Assembly (NCBI RefSeq): GCF_013019105.1
Contig: NZ_BLTE01000013.1
Coordinates: forward strand, 62,001-126,000
Direction of reading: 5' to 3'
Origin: Fundidesulfovibrio magnetotacticus
GTDB taxonomy: Bacteria > Desulfobacterota > Desulfovibrionia > Desulfovibrionales > Desulfovibrionaceae
DNA length: 64,000 nucleotides
Shown: in pieces, positions 8,544-17,314 of the stretch
How positions within the stretch are numbered: position 1 is the first letter of the stretch
How the letters are laid out: every line of letters starts with the position of its first letter
Notes under the pieces: model-generated
The model's input: only the letters and a program-made list of their open reading frames with translations
Database searches by the model: none
Told to the model about the DNA's origin: nothing
Program-made: the position numbers and the translations under genes

Positions 8544-10334
8544 TCAGGCGTCGGCCCGGCTTACGGCCGTGAGCTGCTCCACGAGAAGGTTGAAGATGTC
8601 CCTGCTCATCTCGCGCAGGTTCATCAGAAAATACTTCGCACCCTGCAATTTGGACTCACGATTGGTCGTGAAGAACATGTCGTGGAACGTTTTGTTGTCG
8701 AAGTGATGGTACTGCGTCAACATGAATGATCGATTGTCCTGGTCGCAATGGGCTATGTAGCGCGAAGCGACAGTGAGGGCATCCGCGTCCTGCATGCCGA
8801 ACTGCCTGAGCAGGATGTCCGCCTCCTTCATGCTCCTGCGCCAGTTGCCCAGTTCCGACTGCAGATACTGTCTGATCCGCTCGCGGCTGGCGGCGGGGGG
8901 AGTGATGCGGATGTCCAGCATGCGTTCCCGGAGTGTCGGGTCGGGCGGGACGGGCGGTTCCTCCTCCACGCGGATTTTGCCGCCGTGGATGATGGATTCG
9001 CCGCTGGTGTTGACCACCTCCAGGGTCGAGCCGTGGATGCGGTCGATGAACCACTGTGTGGAGTCGTAGAAGTTGAGCGTGGTGTACATGGTGCGCCCGT
9101 TGGCGGCCTGCACGGGGTAGAGCTGGGGGAACCTGTTGACGAAGAGCGAAGGCTCGATCTCGCCGTCGTACTCCCCGTGGATGGAGCCCCTTGAGTAGCT
9201 GAGCTTGCTCGGGTGGTGCGAAGCGAGTTGAGCGCCCACGAGGTAGGCCCTGGCGCAGCCCATGTACTCCGCCAGCGAGAAGGCCGTTGTGATCACGGAG
9301 CCGTGCAGGATGAGGTCGTCGCGCGGGGGGAAGGGCTGGCGATCCACGTTGCCGAAGACGAAGACCTTGCCGAAGCTCCCCCGGGAGAGTTCCGAGAGGC
9401 AGTGCCCCACCAGGGTCGTGTCCGGAAGATCGGGCAAGTTTTCCAGCGTCTTGCCGGAGGCCAGGGACGTGTCGTTGATGACGACGAAATCCGGGGACAC
9501 CCCATGCTCCAGCAGAGGACGCAGGGCGCTGTTGACCGCGATGGTCACGGCGTCCTGCCGGTGGGCCTTGATCCATTCGATCTTGTCCGTCAGGGCGGGG
9601 CCGGCCGCAATGAGGATGGCGGAGACGCCCGGGAGTGCGCCCTTGAGGTCGTTGATGGTTCCAGATTCGAGGATGGTGCGCGTGTTGTTGTAGGAGTGGA
9701 ATGTGCAGTCGAACGTCAGGTGGCGCGTCATCTGGCGCAGGGGGAAACCCTTGTAGTGTTCCGGGCCGGAGATGTAGTAGATCACATTTCTGTAGTAGAA
9801 CAACTCCACGTGCTGGATGATGTAGTTCGTCACATCCAGAGATTCGAGCCCATCCTGAATGAAGAAGACGGGGAATCCGGTCTTCGAGAGCGAGTCGGGG
9901 AGCGTGGCGGAGAGCGACGGCGAAAGGTTCCGCACGTCGCCGCCCCAGTAGAAGGCGCTGTTGGTCATGTGCGCTCTGGTCCCCAGCGTGCCGAGAAACA
10001 CCTCGAGCTTGTCGATGTTGGGCTCGAAGACGAGACAGATTGTCCCCTGGGACCCCAGGGCTGTTTTCATCTCGGGGCTCAGGGATGCGCCGATGAAGCA
10101 CACGAATCGCGTGTGCCTCATCGCCTCTTCAATGCCCGTGCCGGGGGGGAGCGTTTCGAACGCGGGGCTGATGCCGGAGAAGCTGGCGAAGGGGTTCTTG
10201 CTCCTGGGGTGCTCGAAGTCCCAGAGGGGGACGTGCCCGGAGAAGCGGTGAACGGGCGCCGCATCCGCGTATTCCAGGCTTTCCAGCGCGGCGGCGCACA
10301 CGCCGAGCTCTTTGGCAATGGCAATATTCTTCAC
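8544..10334 (-). CDS. DUF115/MptE-like protein, probable glycosylation (Maf-type) factor
   Basis: 596 residues from a GTG start at 10334, which follows AAGGGGCAGG; the frame upstream is basic, GC-rich and not protein-like. The central part matches the DUF115 (6-hydroxymethylpterin pyrophosphokinase MptE-like) fold: SAILIAAGPALTD near residue 243, TIAVNSALRPLLEHGVSPDFVV, then a glycine-rich ILHGSVITTAFSLAEYMGC segment. Family members include the motility-associated Maf proteins needed for nonulosonate transfer to flagellin, and other proteins in glycan clusters. It is the first gene of the minus-strand operon. Its exact substrate is unknown; a role in protein or surface glycosylation is inferred from family and neighbours. 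Confidence 0.7.
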   Translation of the reverse strand: MKNIAIAKELGVCAAALESLEYADAAPVHRFSGHVPLWDFEHPRSKNPFASFSGISPAFETLPPGTGIEEAMRHTRFVCFIGASLSPEMKTALGSQGTICLVFEPNIDKLEVFLGTLGTRAHMTNSAFYWGGDVRNLSPSLSATLPDSLSKTGFPVFFIQDGLESLDVTNYIIQHVELFYYRNVIYYISGPEHYKGFPLRQMTRHLTFDCTFHSYNNTRTILESGTINDLKGALPGVSAILIAAGPALTDKIEWIKAHRQDAVTIAVNSALRPLLEHGVSPDFVVINDTSLASGKTLENLPDLPDTTLVGHCLSELSRGSFGKVFVFGNVDRQPFPPRDDLILHGSVITTAFSLAEYMGCARAYLVGAQLASHHPSKLSYSRGSIHGEYDGEIEPSLFVNRFPQLYPVQAANGRTMYTTLNFYDSTQWFIDRIHGSTLEVVNTSGESIIHGGKIRVEEEPPVPPDPTLRERMLDIRITPPAASRERIRQYLQSELGNWRRSMKEADILLRQFGMQDADALTVASRYIAHCDQDNRSFMLTQYHHFDNKTFHDMFFTTNRESKLQGAKYFLMNLREMSRDIFNLLVEQLTAVSRADA

Positions 10335-10867
10335 GTCCTGCCCCTTGAGCGGCCGCCGCCCCCGGACCGCAAGCGGCGGCAGGGCGCGTTTCGCGCGCTC
10401 TTGTCCGGGTTTCGCGTCCCGTCGGGCTCCGTATGCAGGAAAGGTGCCGAGGTTGCGAACCCTCCGTCCCCCGCCGTCCGGGGGGACCCTTGACGGTTCC
10501 CTGAGGGGGCGCTGTGCGGGGGGCGCGTCAGGTTCTGGACGGTTCGTTCGCCAACCGAGTGATCCATGCTGTTTTCCCGCTTGCTCCGGAAAATCCGCCG
10601 CGCATTGACGCGGCCTCGCAAGAGCTGCTAGAGATGGCCGAACCCGTTGAGAGAGGTTGGTTTTTTTGTTTGCAAGCAGCGATTGTTTCTGGATGGAATA
10701 AATGCTGCATATGCCCCTCCGTGTCCAGGAATTTTTTGCCACCTAATCATTCGCGGCGGATCGAGGTCGCTCTTCCGGCCTTCGGTCCCGCGGCCGCCTG
10801 TAATGATCCGACCGCGGCCTTCCCGTTGGGCGCCTGCGGCGTCCGGTCCGGCCTGGGAGCGTGAACC
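10335..10867. other. divergent intergenic region between the two glycan operons
   Basis: 533 bp separate the two oppositely oriented operons, so both promoters should lie here. The section 10640-10760 is notably poorer in GC and has T- and A-rich tracts, the likely promoter area, but I cannot assign -35/-10 boxes with confidence. A GC-rich hairpin (arms 10352-10359 and 10373-10380, 8 bp, 13-base loop) lies just upstream of the DUF115 GTG start on the minus strand and would be in its leader RNA. Confidence 0.5.
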
Positions 10868-11788
10868 ATGATCGAGCAGTGCAAGGATGTCCTGATCTTC
10901 GGCGCGGGCGGCTTCATAGGCTCCACGGCCGCCGCGTTCCTGGCGGCGCGAGGCTGGAACGTGGAGGCCCGCACCCGGCAGGACTGCGACCTCACCGACC
11001 CCGATGCCGCGGCGAAGGTCTTCGCCGGACGCTCCCGTCCGGTGCGCGTGCTGCTTTGCGCCTGCGTGAGCCGCCACCTGGAGGACACCTTCGGCACCAT
11101 GGTGAAAAACGTGGCCATGGTGGAGAACTTCCTGCGCGCCGCTCGCCCGGGCCAGGTGGCCTCCTGCGTCTACCTGAGCTCCACCGACGTTTACGGCAAC
11201 CGGCCCCTCCTGCCCGTCACCGAGGAGACGGCGGCCCTGCCCGAGTTCTACTACGGCGTCTCCAAGCTGGCCAACGAGACTCTGCTCCTTCGCGCGGGCC
11301 TGGCCGATTTCCCCGTGGCCGCCCTGCGCCTGCCGGGCATCTACGGCCCCACGGACCAGGGCCATTCCATCCTGGGCATGTTCGCCCGGCGCGTGCTGCG
11401 CGGCGAGCCGCTCACCGTCTACGGAGACGGCGGCACCCTGCGCGACTTCGTGCTCGTCACGGACCTCTGCTCGGTGATCGAACGGCTCCTGGAGCGGGAG
11501 TTCCACGGACCGCTCAACGTGGCCACGGGGTCAAGCATGCGGCTCCTGGACATTCTGCATCTGCTCGCGGCCGCGGCCGGCCGTGAGCTGGACCTGCGGC
11601 ACGCCCCGGCCGGGTCCCGCTCCCACGATCTCGCCTTCGACACCAGGGGCCTTCACGCGGCCGTGGGCGAAAACCTTTCCATGACCCCTTTGCGCGCGGG
11701 CGTGCGCATCCTCGTCGATTCCCTGCGGGCGGAGGCGGCCCCCCCCGCCCAAGCCGCGAAGCCCGGCGCCCGCGGAGGCGCCCAGTGA
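10868..11788 (+). CDS. NAD-dependent epimerase/dehydratase (extended SDR)
   Basis: 306 residues. Dinucleotide-binding motif FGAGGFIG at residues 11-18, YLSSTDVYG at the catalytic Ser region and YYGVSK near 129 (Tyr-x3-Lys). This is an extended short-chain dehydrogenase acting on a nucleotide-linked sugar, such as a C4 epimerase or 4-reductase. The C-terminal 25 residues are Ala/Pro-rich and probably disordered. ATG at 10868 follows GGGAG. It is the first gene of the plus-strand operon and its TGA overlaps the next GTG by four bases. Confidence 0.8.
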   Translation: MIEQCKDVLIFGAGGFIGSTAAAFLAARGWNVEARTRQDCDLTDPDAAAKVFAGRSRPVRVLLCACVSRHLEDTFGTMVKNVAMVENFLRAARPGQVASCVYLSSTDVYGNRPLLPVTEETAALPEFYYGVSKLANETLLLRAGLADFPVAALRLPGIYGPTDQGHSILGMFARRVLRGEPLTVYGDGGTLRDFVLVTDLCSVIERLLEREFHGPLNVATGSSMRLLDILHLLAAAAGRELDLRHAPAGSRSHDLAFDTRGLHAAVGENLSMTPLRAGVRILVDSLRAEAAPPAQAAKPGARGGAQ

Positions 11789-13341
11789 CCATCGCAGGCC
11801 GGGATGCCCCGGCCCAGGCCGCCCCGGGAACACCCTTGCGCGCCGTGCCCTGCGTCGCCCTCGTGCGCCCCGCCCAGCCGGAGGACCCCTCGCTCTCCGG
11901 TCTGGACGGCAGGCGCTTCCTGCCGGAACTCATGGCGGCCCTGGCGGCGGAAGGCGTTTGCTCCCGGGCCGTGGCCGCCGTGCCGTCCGGGCTGGAGGGC
12001 GAGGCCGTGCTCGAACTGCGCCGCGCCTGTCTGGAGGCCGGAGTGGAGTGGTTCGAGGGCAGCGAAACCCCCCAGGGCCGTCTGGAACAGATCATGGAAG
12101 TCAACGGCTGGGAGGCCGCCCTGGTGCTCACGGGCTACGCCGCCCTGCTGGACGGCCAGGCCCTGGCCCGCGCCTGCGAGGCCGTGGCCTCGGGGAGAGC
12201 CCGGGCCGCCTGGGGCGGGGGCGTGGGGCCGGAGCGCTTCTTCTGCGTGGTGGACCGCCAGGCCGCCCGCGCCCTGGCCGGTCGCGCCCTGTCCGGCCAC
12301 GCGGGGCCGCCCCTGCCGCCCACGGCGTTTCCGGCGGCGCTTCAGGCGCTGGGCGTGGAAGGGCTGGCCATTGATGGGCTTGAGTCTCCCGCCGAGCGCT
12401 TCGTCACGGGCGCGCGGCTGGCCGGGGAGGGCAGGCCCCTGGACGCGGAGCTGGTCCGCGCCGTGCTGGACCCCGCGCGCCCCGGAGCCTGGCTCGACGC
12501 CAGCGCCCAGCGCGAGGCCCTACGGCGGCGCTGCGGAGTGGCCGACTGGGAGGCCCTGGATGCCGCCGTGGCCCCGCTGCCCGCCGACTGCCTGGATCGC
12601 CTGGCCGCCCAGGTGCGACTTTTCGACGCCCTCCGGGAGCACCTGCCCGCGCGGCGCGGCCGCTTCGTGGAGCTGGGCGCGGGGAGCGTGCCCCTGTGCG
12701 CCTGCCTGCTGGCCGAACATTTCCGCGAGGGTCTGGCCCTGGAGCCCCACGTCCTGGACGAGGCGGCCCTGGCCCACACCCGGACCCTGGCGCGCACGCT
12801 GCGCTCGGCCTGGCCGGGGCTGTTGCCCGGCGTCGCGGGGGCCGGGCCGGAAGCGCCGGAGGCCCGGGCGCTCTGCCACGAGGCCCAGCGCCTGGAAGCG
12901 CTGAACCTGCCCGGGGGCTCGGTGGACTTCATCTACTCGCGCATGACCCTGGAACACGTGGACGACATGGAGTCACTCTCGCGCGAGTTCGCCCGCGTGC
13001 TCGCCCCGGAGGGGACCATGCTCCACCGCGTGGATTTCCGCGACCACCGGGGCGAGGGCGAGCACACCGCGGTGCACTTCGATTTCCTGCGCCACGGCCC
13101 CGAGGAGTGGCGCGCCCTGGACGGCGTGACCAACCAGCTGCGAGTGAGCGACTACGTTTCGCTCTGGGACAACCTGGGTTTCGCCGTCCGCGTGCTGGAC
13201 CGGCGCTGGCGCAGGGTGCCCCCCGGGACCCTTCATCCCTTCTGGGCGAACCGCCCGGAGGAGGACCTCTACTGCTACGACGCCCTGCTGGTGGCCCGCC
13301 GCGCGGCAGGCGCACTCCACGGAGACCCCTCATGCTCATGA
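11785..13341 (+). CDS. two-domain protein: nucleotidyltransferase-like N-terminus and SAM methyltransferase C-terminus
   Basis: 518 residues from a GTG in a GTGA overlap with the preceding gene. The first ~210 residues (VALVRPAQPEDPSLSGLDGR, later ALVLTGYAALLDGQALARAC) resemble the sugar-nucleotidyltransferase or SpsF-like GT-A fold. The C-terminal half is a class I methyltransferase: FVELGAGSVPLCACLLAEHF (motif I), VDFIYSRMTLEHVDDME and EFARVLAPEGTML. The end overlaps the radical SAM gene by 10 bp. The methyltransferase call is firm; the N-terminal call is tentative because no clear metal-binding DxD or nucleotide loop is visible. Confidence 0.62.
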   Translation: MTIAGRDAPAQAAPGTPLRAVPCVALVRPAQPEDPSLSGLDGRRFLPELMAALAAEGVCSRAVAAVPSGLEGEAVLELRRACLEAGVEWFEGSETPQGRLEQIMEVNGWEAALVLTGYAALLDGQALARACEAVASGRARAAWGGGVGPERFFCVVDRQAARALAGRALSGHAGPPLPPTAFPAALQALGVEGLAIDGLESPAERFVTGARLAGEGRPLDAELVRAVLDPARPGAWLDASAQREALRRRCGVADWEALDAAVAPLPADCLDRLAAQVRLFDALREHLPARRGRFVELGAGSVPLCACLLAEHFREGLALEPHVLDEAALAHTRTLARTLRSAWPGLLPGVAGAGPEAPEARALCHEAQRLEALNLPGGSVDFIYSRMTLEHVDDMESLSREFARVLAPEGTMLHRVDFRDHRGEGEHTAVHFDFLRHGPEEWRALDGVTNQLRVSDYVSLWDNLGFAVRVLDRRWRRVPPGTLHPFWANRPEEDLYCYDALLVARRAAGALHGDPSCS

Positions 13342-14528
13342 GCGACGAAGAATTCATGCGGCTCTACGGCCCCCGCTTCGAGGCCGCCCTGGCCGAGGCC
13401 AGGCGCTACGTGGACGACCCGGCCATCCTGCGCCGCGAGGTGGACGCCCAGGCCGCCCTGGCCGACCGCTCGCGCCTCATGGTGCCCAAGCCCGACCAGT
13501 TCACCTACCGCATGATGAACTACCGGGGCTTCACGCGCTTTCCGGAGCGGCTCAAGAACAACATCCTGGCCCGCGACGAGTCGCGCTCCGAGGAGTGCCT
13601 CTCGCTGCCCTTCATGATGGACGTGGAGCCCGTGAGCCGGTGCAACTTCCGCTGCATCATGTGCGCCACCGTCAAGCGCGAGGGCAAGCCCAAGCCGGAC
13701 CTCTCCCTGGAAGACTTCAAACGCTTCATGGACCGCAACCCCCAGCTCATGGAGGTGAAGATCCAGGGAGTGGGCGAGCCCCTGCTCAACCGCGATCTCT
13801 TCGGCATGATCGAGTACGCCACCGCGCGCGACACCTGGGTGCGCACCACCGTGAACGGCTCGCTCCTGCACGTGGACGACAATTTCAAACGCCTGGTGGA
13901 TTCCGGCATCGGCGAGGTGCAGACCTCCTTCGACGGAGCCACCAAGGAGGTCTTCGAGCACATCCGCGCCGGGGCCGACTTCGACCAGATCGTCAAGAAC
14001 CTGACGGCGCTCAACGCCTACGTGGCCGGGAAGGACCGCGACCACACCCGCATGTGGGTGCTCCTGCAGAGCAACAACCGCCACCAGTTGCTCGATTTCA
14101 TCCGCATGGCCGCTCGCATGGGCTTCAGGCGCATGACCTACTCGGTGGTGCTCACCGGCTGGGGCGAGGAGAACAGCTTCAGCGACCTCAAGGTGCGCCC
14201 CTTCACCGAGCAGGAGGAGTCCCGCATCCTGGAGTTGGCCGAGCGCGAAGGCGTTGAGGTCTCCGTGTGGAACTGCACCGACCGCTTCCGCATCGGCAAC
14301 CCGGCCACACTCTGCCCCGTGCCCTTCTCCCGGGCCTTCATCGGCTCGGACCTGCGCATCCTGCCCTGCGGCACCATCGGCCACTACGACGACGTGAACT
14401 TCGGGCACGCCCTGGCCTTCCGCGAAACCTGGAACTCCCCCACCTACCGGCAGTTCCGCCGGGCGCACCTGGAGGGGCGCATCCCCTCCTTCTGTCGGGA
14501 ATGCTACTCTCTGGAAGAGGGACTCTGA
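13332..14528 (+). CDS. radical SAM enzyme with SPASM-like C-terminus
   Basis: 398 residues. The iron-sulfur motif is CNFRCIMC (Cx3Cx2C) about 100 residues in, preceded by MMDVEPVSR and followed by the glycine motif KIQGVGEPLLN. The C-terminal region has several further cysteines (ATLCPVPF, ILPCGTIGH, SFCRECYS) typical of an auxiliary cluster (SPASM/twitch). ATG at 13332 is chosen because GGAG lies seven bases upstream; ATG at 13338 is possible. In a sugar operon such enzymes may deoxygenate, epimerise or otherwise rework a sugar by radical chemistry. The reaction cannot be named. Confidence 0.8.
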   Translation: MLMSDEEFMRLYGPRFEAALAEARRYVDDPAILRREVDAQAALADRSRLMVPKPDQFTYRMMNYRGFTRFPERLKNNILARDESRSEECLSLPFMMDVEPVSRCNFRCIMCATVKREGKPKPDLSLEDFKRFMDRNPQLMEVKIQGVGEPLLNRDLFGMIEYATARDTWVRTTVNGSLLHVDDNFKRLVDSGIGEVQTSFDGATKEVFEHIRAGADFDQIVKNLTALNAYVAGKDRDHTRMWVLLQSNNRHQLLDFIRMAARMGFRRMTYSVVLTGWGEENSFSDLKVRPFTEQEESRILELAEREGVEVSVWNCTDRFRIGNPATLCPVPFSRAFIGSDLRILPCGTIGHYDDVNFGHALAFRETWNSPTYRQFRRAHLEGRIPSFCRECYSLEEGL

Positions 14529-14622
14529 GAAAGCCGGGCCGCGCACTCCAGCACTCGCGACCAGAACACGAAACACACGGCCCCCCGGGCCGCAAACAGC
14601 ATAACAGAGAGGAACACACGCC

Positions 14623-15624
14623 ATGGAAAAGAAATTCAAGAGGATCCTCGTCACCGGCGGAGCGGGGTACGTGGGCAGCGCGCTGGTGCCGCGCCTGCTG
14701 CGCGAGGGTTACGAGGTCCGCGTGCTCGACCTCTACATCTACGGCGACCACGTGCTGGACGAGGTGAAGGGCCACCCCGGCCTCACCGAGATCAAGGGCG
14801 ACATGCGCGACCGCGCCCTGCTGGAGCGCGCCGCCGCCGGGTGCGACTCCGTGATCCACCTGGCCTGCATCTCCAACGACCCCAGCTTCGAGCTGGACCC
14901 CGGCCTGGGCAAGTCCATCAACTACGACGCCTTCCTCGACCTGGTGGACGTGTCCAAGCAGGCCGGGGCAAGGCGCTTCATCTACGCCTCGTCCTCCTCT
15001 GTCTACGGCATAAAGGACGAGGAGCAGGTCACCGAGGACCTCTCCCTGGAGCCCCTCACCGACTACTCCAAGTACAAGGCCATGTGCGAGGACGTGCTCC
15101 TCAACGCGGGCAGCGCCTCCTTCGTGCCTCTGGTCATCCGCCCCTCCACCGTGTGCGGCTACGCCCCGCGCCTGCGCCTGGACGTGGTGGTGAACATCCT
15201 CACCAACCACGCCTACCACACCCGCAAGATCAAGGTGTTCGGCGGCGAGCAGCTGCGCCCCAACATCCACATCAACGACATGGTGGATGTCTACATCCAG
15301 GGCATGCTCTGGGAGGACAAGGACATCTTCAACAAGATCTACAACGTGGGCTACATGAACCAGAAGGTCCGCGAGCTGGGAGAGCTGGTGCGCGAAACCG
15401 TGGGCGGCGACATCGACATGGAGATCGTGCCCACCAACGACAACCGCTCCTACCGCGTCTCCTCCGAGAAGATCCGCCGCGAGCTGGGCTTCGCCCCCAA
15501 GTTCGACATCCAGGACGCCGTGCGCGACCTGGTGGACGCCTTCAAGGCCGGGAAGGTCCCCAACTCCATGACCGACCCCATCTACTTCAACATCAAGCGC
15601 ATGCAGGAAATCAACCTGAAGTAG
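14623..15624 (+). CDS. NAD-dependent sugar epimerase/dehydratase
   Basis: 333 residues. Starts MEKKFKRILVTGGAGYVGSA, the classic GxxGxxG nucleotide-binding site of extended SDR enzymes; YASSSSVYG and DYSKYK provide the Ser and Tyr-x3-Lys catalytic residues. It is similar to UDP-glucose 4-epimerase and related NDP-sugar enzymes. A 94-bp gap with GAGAGGAA before the ATG separates it from the radical SAM gene, the widest gap inside this operon. The product is probably an epimerised or dehydrated NDP-sugar; its identity is unknown. Confidence 0.8.
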   Translation: MEKKFKRILVTGGAGYVGSALVPRLLREGYEVRVLDLYIYGDHVLDEVKGHPGLTEIKGDMRDRALLERAAAGCDSVIHLACISNDPSFELDPGLGKSINYDAFLDLVDVSKQAGARRFIYASSSSVYGIKDEEQVTEDLSLEPLTDYSKYKAMCEDVLLNAGSASFVPLVIRPSTVCGYAPRLRLDVVVNILTNHAYHTRKIKVFGGEQLRPNIHINDMVDVYIQGMLWEDKDIFNKIYNVGYMNQKVRELGELVRETVGGDIDMEIVPTNDNRSYRVSSEKIRRELGFAPKFDIQDAVRDLVDAFKAGKVPNSMTDPIYFNIKRMQEINLK

Positions 15625-15630
15625 GCCTCC

Positions 15631-16236
15631 ATGCGCATCGCCCTGGACCTGGACAACACCCTCGTCTCCTACGACGCGCTCTTCCGGCAGGCGGCCCTGG
15701 ACCGGGGCCTCGCCCCGCCGGAGATCGCCGCCTCCAAGAGCGCGGTGCGCGCCCACGTTTGGCGCACCGTGGGCGACGAGCCCTGGCAGGAGCTCCAGGC
15801 CGAATGCTACGGGCCGCGCATGGCCCAGGCCCTCCCCATGCCCGGCGCGGACCGGTTCCTGCGCCGGGCCGGGGAGGCCGGGGCCACCCTGTGCATCGTG
15901 AGCCACAAGACCCGCTACGCAAGGCGAGACACCACCCGCACCGACCTGCGCCAGGCCGCCCTGGAGTGGCTCGCGGCCCGGGGTTGGCTGGACGACCCGG
16001 CCATCCCCCTGGAGCGCTCCCGGGTCTTCTTCGAGGACACGCGGCGCGAGAAGGTGGAGCGCGTGCTGGCCCTGGGCTGCGCCGTGCTGGTGGACGACCT
16101 GCCCGAGGTGCTCGCGGACGAGGCCCTGGGCGGGGTGCGGCGCGTGCTCATCGCCCCGGAGGGCGGACCCGCCCCGGACGGAGCGGTGGCCTGCGGGGAC
16201 TGGAAGGAGATCGGGGACCATGTCTTCGGACGCTGA
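15631..16236 (+). CDS. HAD-superfamily phosphatase
   Basis: 201 residues. Motif I is LDLDNTLV with nucleophile Asp6 and acid/base Asp8; the motif II region is CIVSHKTRYARR; motif IV is AVLVDDLPEV. A cap-type insertion sits between motifs I and II. It follows the epimerase by six bases and overlaps the APH-like kinase gene by 17 bp, so it is part of the same transcript. Such HAD proteins in sugar clusters dephosphorylate a sugar-phosphate intermediate, but the substrate here is unknown. Confidence 0.72.
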   Translation: MRIALDLDNTLVSYDALFRQAALDRGLAPPEIAASKSAVRAHVWRTVGDEPWQELQAECYGPRMAQALPMPGADRFLRRAGEAGATLCIVSHKTRYARRDTTRTDLRQAALEWLAARGWLDDPAIPLERSRVFFEDTRREKVERVLALGCAVLVDDLPEVLADEALGGVRRVLIAPEGGPAPDGAVACGDWKEIGDHVFGR

Positions 16237-17314
16237 AGCCCTCTGGGAACGCCTCGCGGGAGGCCCCGTGCTCGCGCGGCGTCTCTCCTCCAACGGGCGC
16301 AACAGCCGCGTCTACCGCCTGGAGCTGCCGGGCGGCGGCCTGCTGGCGGGCAAGCGCTATCCGCAAAACCCCGCCGACCCCCGCGACCGCCTCGGCGCGG
16401 AGCTGGCGGGCCTGACCCTCTGCCGCAGGGCGGGGCTGCGCGTGCCAGAGCCTGTTGCCTTCAGCCGGGAGGAGGGCGCGCTGCTCATGGAGTTCGTGCG
16501 GGGCGAGCCCGTGGGCGACCCGGGCGAATCCGGCGTGGACGAGGCCGTGGCGTTCCTGGCGGCTTTGCGCGCGCTTTCGGCCCAACTGCCCGGCCAGGCG
16601 GAGGTGGCTCTGGAGTGCGGGAGGGATTTGTCCCCTGGCCCGCTGTCCGGCGGCCAGTCGCCGGGCCATCGGGTGTTCCTCGCCCCGGCCTCGGAGGCCT
16701 GCTTCACGGGCCAGGCCCTGGCCGCCAACCTGGAGGTACGCCTGCAGCGCCTGGAAGCCGCCCGTGGGGAGGAGCCCGAGTACGCCGCCCTGACGGAGCT
16801 GGTGTCGGCCCTGCGCGCACGGTTCGCCCGGGCGCTTCGCGAATCTCCGGCCGGGTTCGGGCCGACCTGGGAAACGCCCCTGCCCGAGGCGCAGCGCACA
16901 CTCTCGCCTTCGGATTTCGGCTTCCACAACGCCCTGCGCCTGTCCGGCGGCGGTCTGTGCTTCCTCGACCTGGAATATTTCGGCCGGGACGACCCGGCCA
17001 AGACCCTCTGCGACTTCGTGCTGCACCCGGGCATGGCCCTGCCCGATCACCTGGCCGGACGCTTCCTGGCCGGGGCGGGGCGGGCGCTCCTGGAGGCTGG
17101 CGGGGCCGGCCGCTCCGTGGCGGCCTTCCCGTTCTACGCCCTCAAGTGGTGCGCGATCGTGCTCAACGAGTTCGTCGCCGCCGACCGCGCCCGCCGCGAC
17201 TTCGCTGGCCGCGACACCCGGCGAGAAACCCTGCGCCGCCAGCTGGCCCTGGCAACGCGCATCCTGGAGGACCTCGATGAACGACATGCATGGTTCGGCT
17301 CGCGCCTGGCATGA
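16220..17314 (+). CDS. APH-family small-molecule kinase
   Basis: 364 residues. This is an aminoglycoside phosphotransferase/choline kinase-type fold. The Lys-containing strand is LLAGKRYPQ, the hinge is LLMEFVRGEPVG, and the catalytic loop is LSPSDFGFHN, with Asp in the usual position but Ser in place of the common His. FLDLEYFGRDDPAKTLCDF carries the metal-binding Asp. Family members phosphorylate hydroxyls of sugars, choline or amino-sugars. In this operon it probably phosphorylates a sugar before nucleotide activation; that is inferred. It overlaps the genes on both sides. Confidence 0.7.
   Translation: MSSDAEALWERLAGGPVLARRLSSNGRNSRVYRLELPGGGLLAGKRYPQNPADPRDRLGAELAGLTLCRRAGLRVPEPVAFSREEGALLMEFVRGEPVGDPGESGVDEAVAFLAALRALSAQLPGQAEVALECGRDLSPGPLSGGQSPGHRVFLAPASEACFTGQALAANLEVRLQRLEAARGEEPEYAALTELVSALRARFARALRESPAGFGPTWETPLPEAQRTLSPSDFGFHNALRLSGGGLCFLDLEYFGRDDPAKTLCDFVLHPGMALPDHLAGRFLAGAGRALLEAGGAGRSVAAFPFYALKWCAIVLNEFVAADRARRDFAGRDTRRETLRRQLALATRILEDLDERHAWFGSRLA

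Noticed and set aside
10655-10675. Sigma-54-like GG/GC pair in the divergent region
   Set aside because: The spacing between GG (10659-10660) and GC (10672-10673) is 11 bp instead of 10 and the flanking bases do not match.
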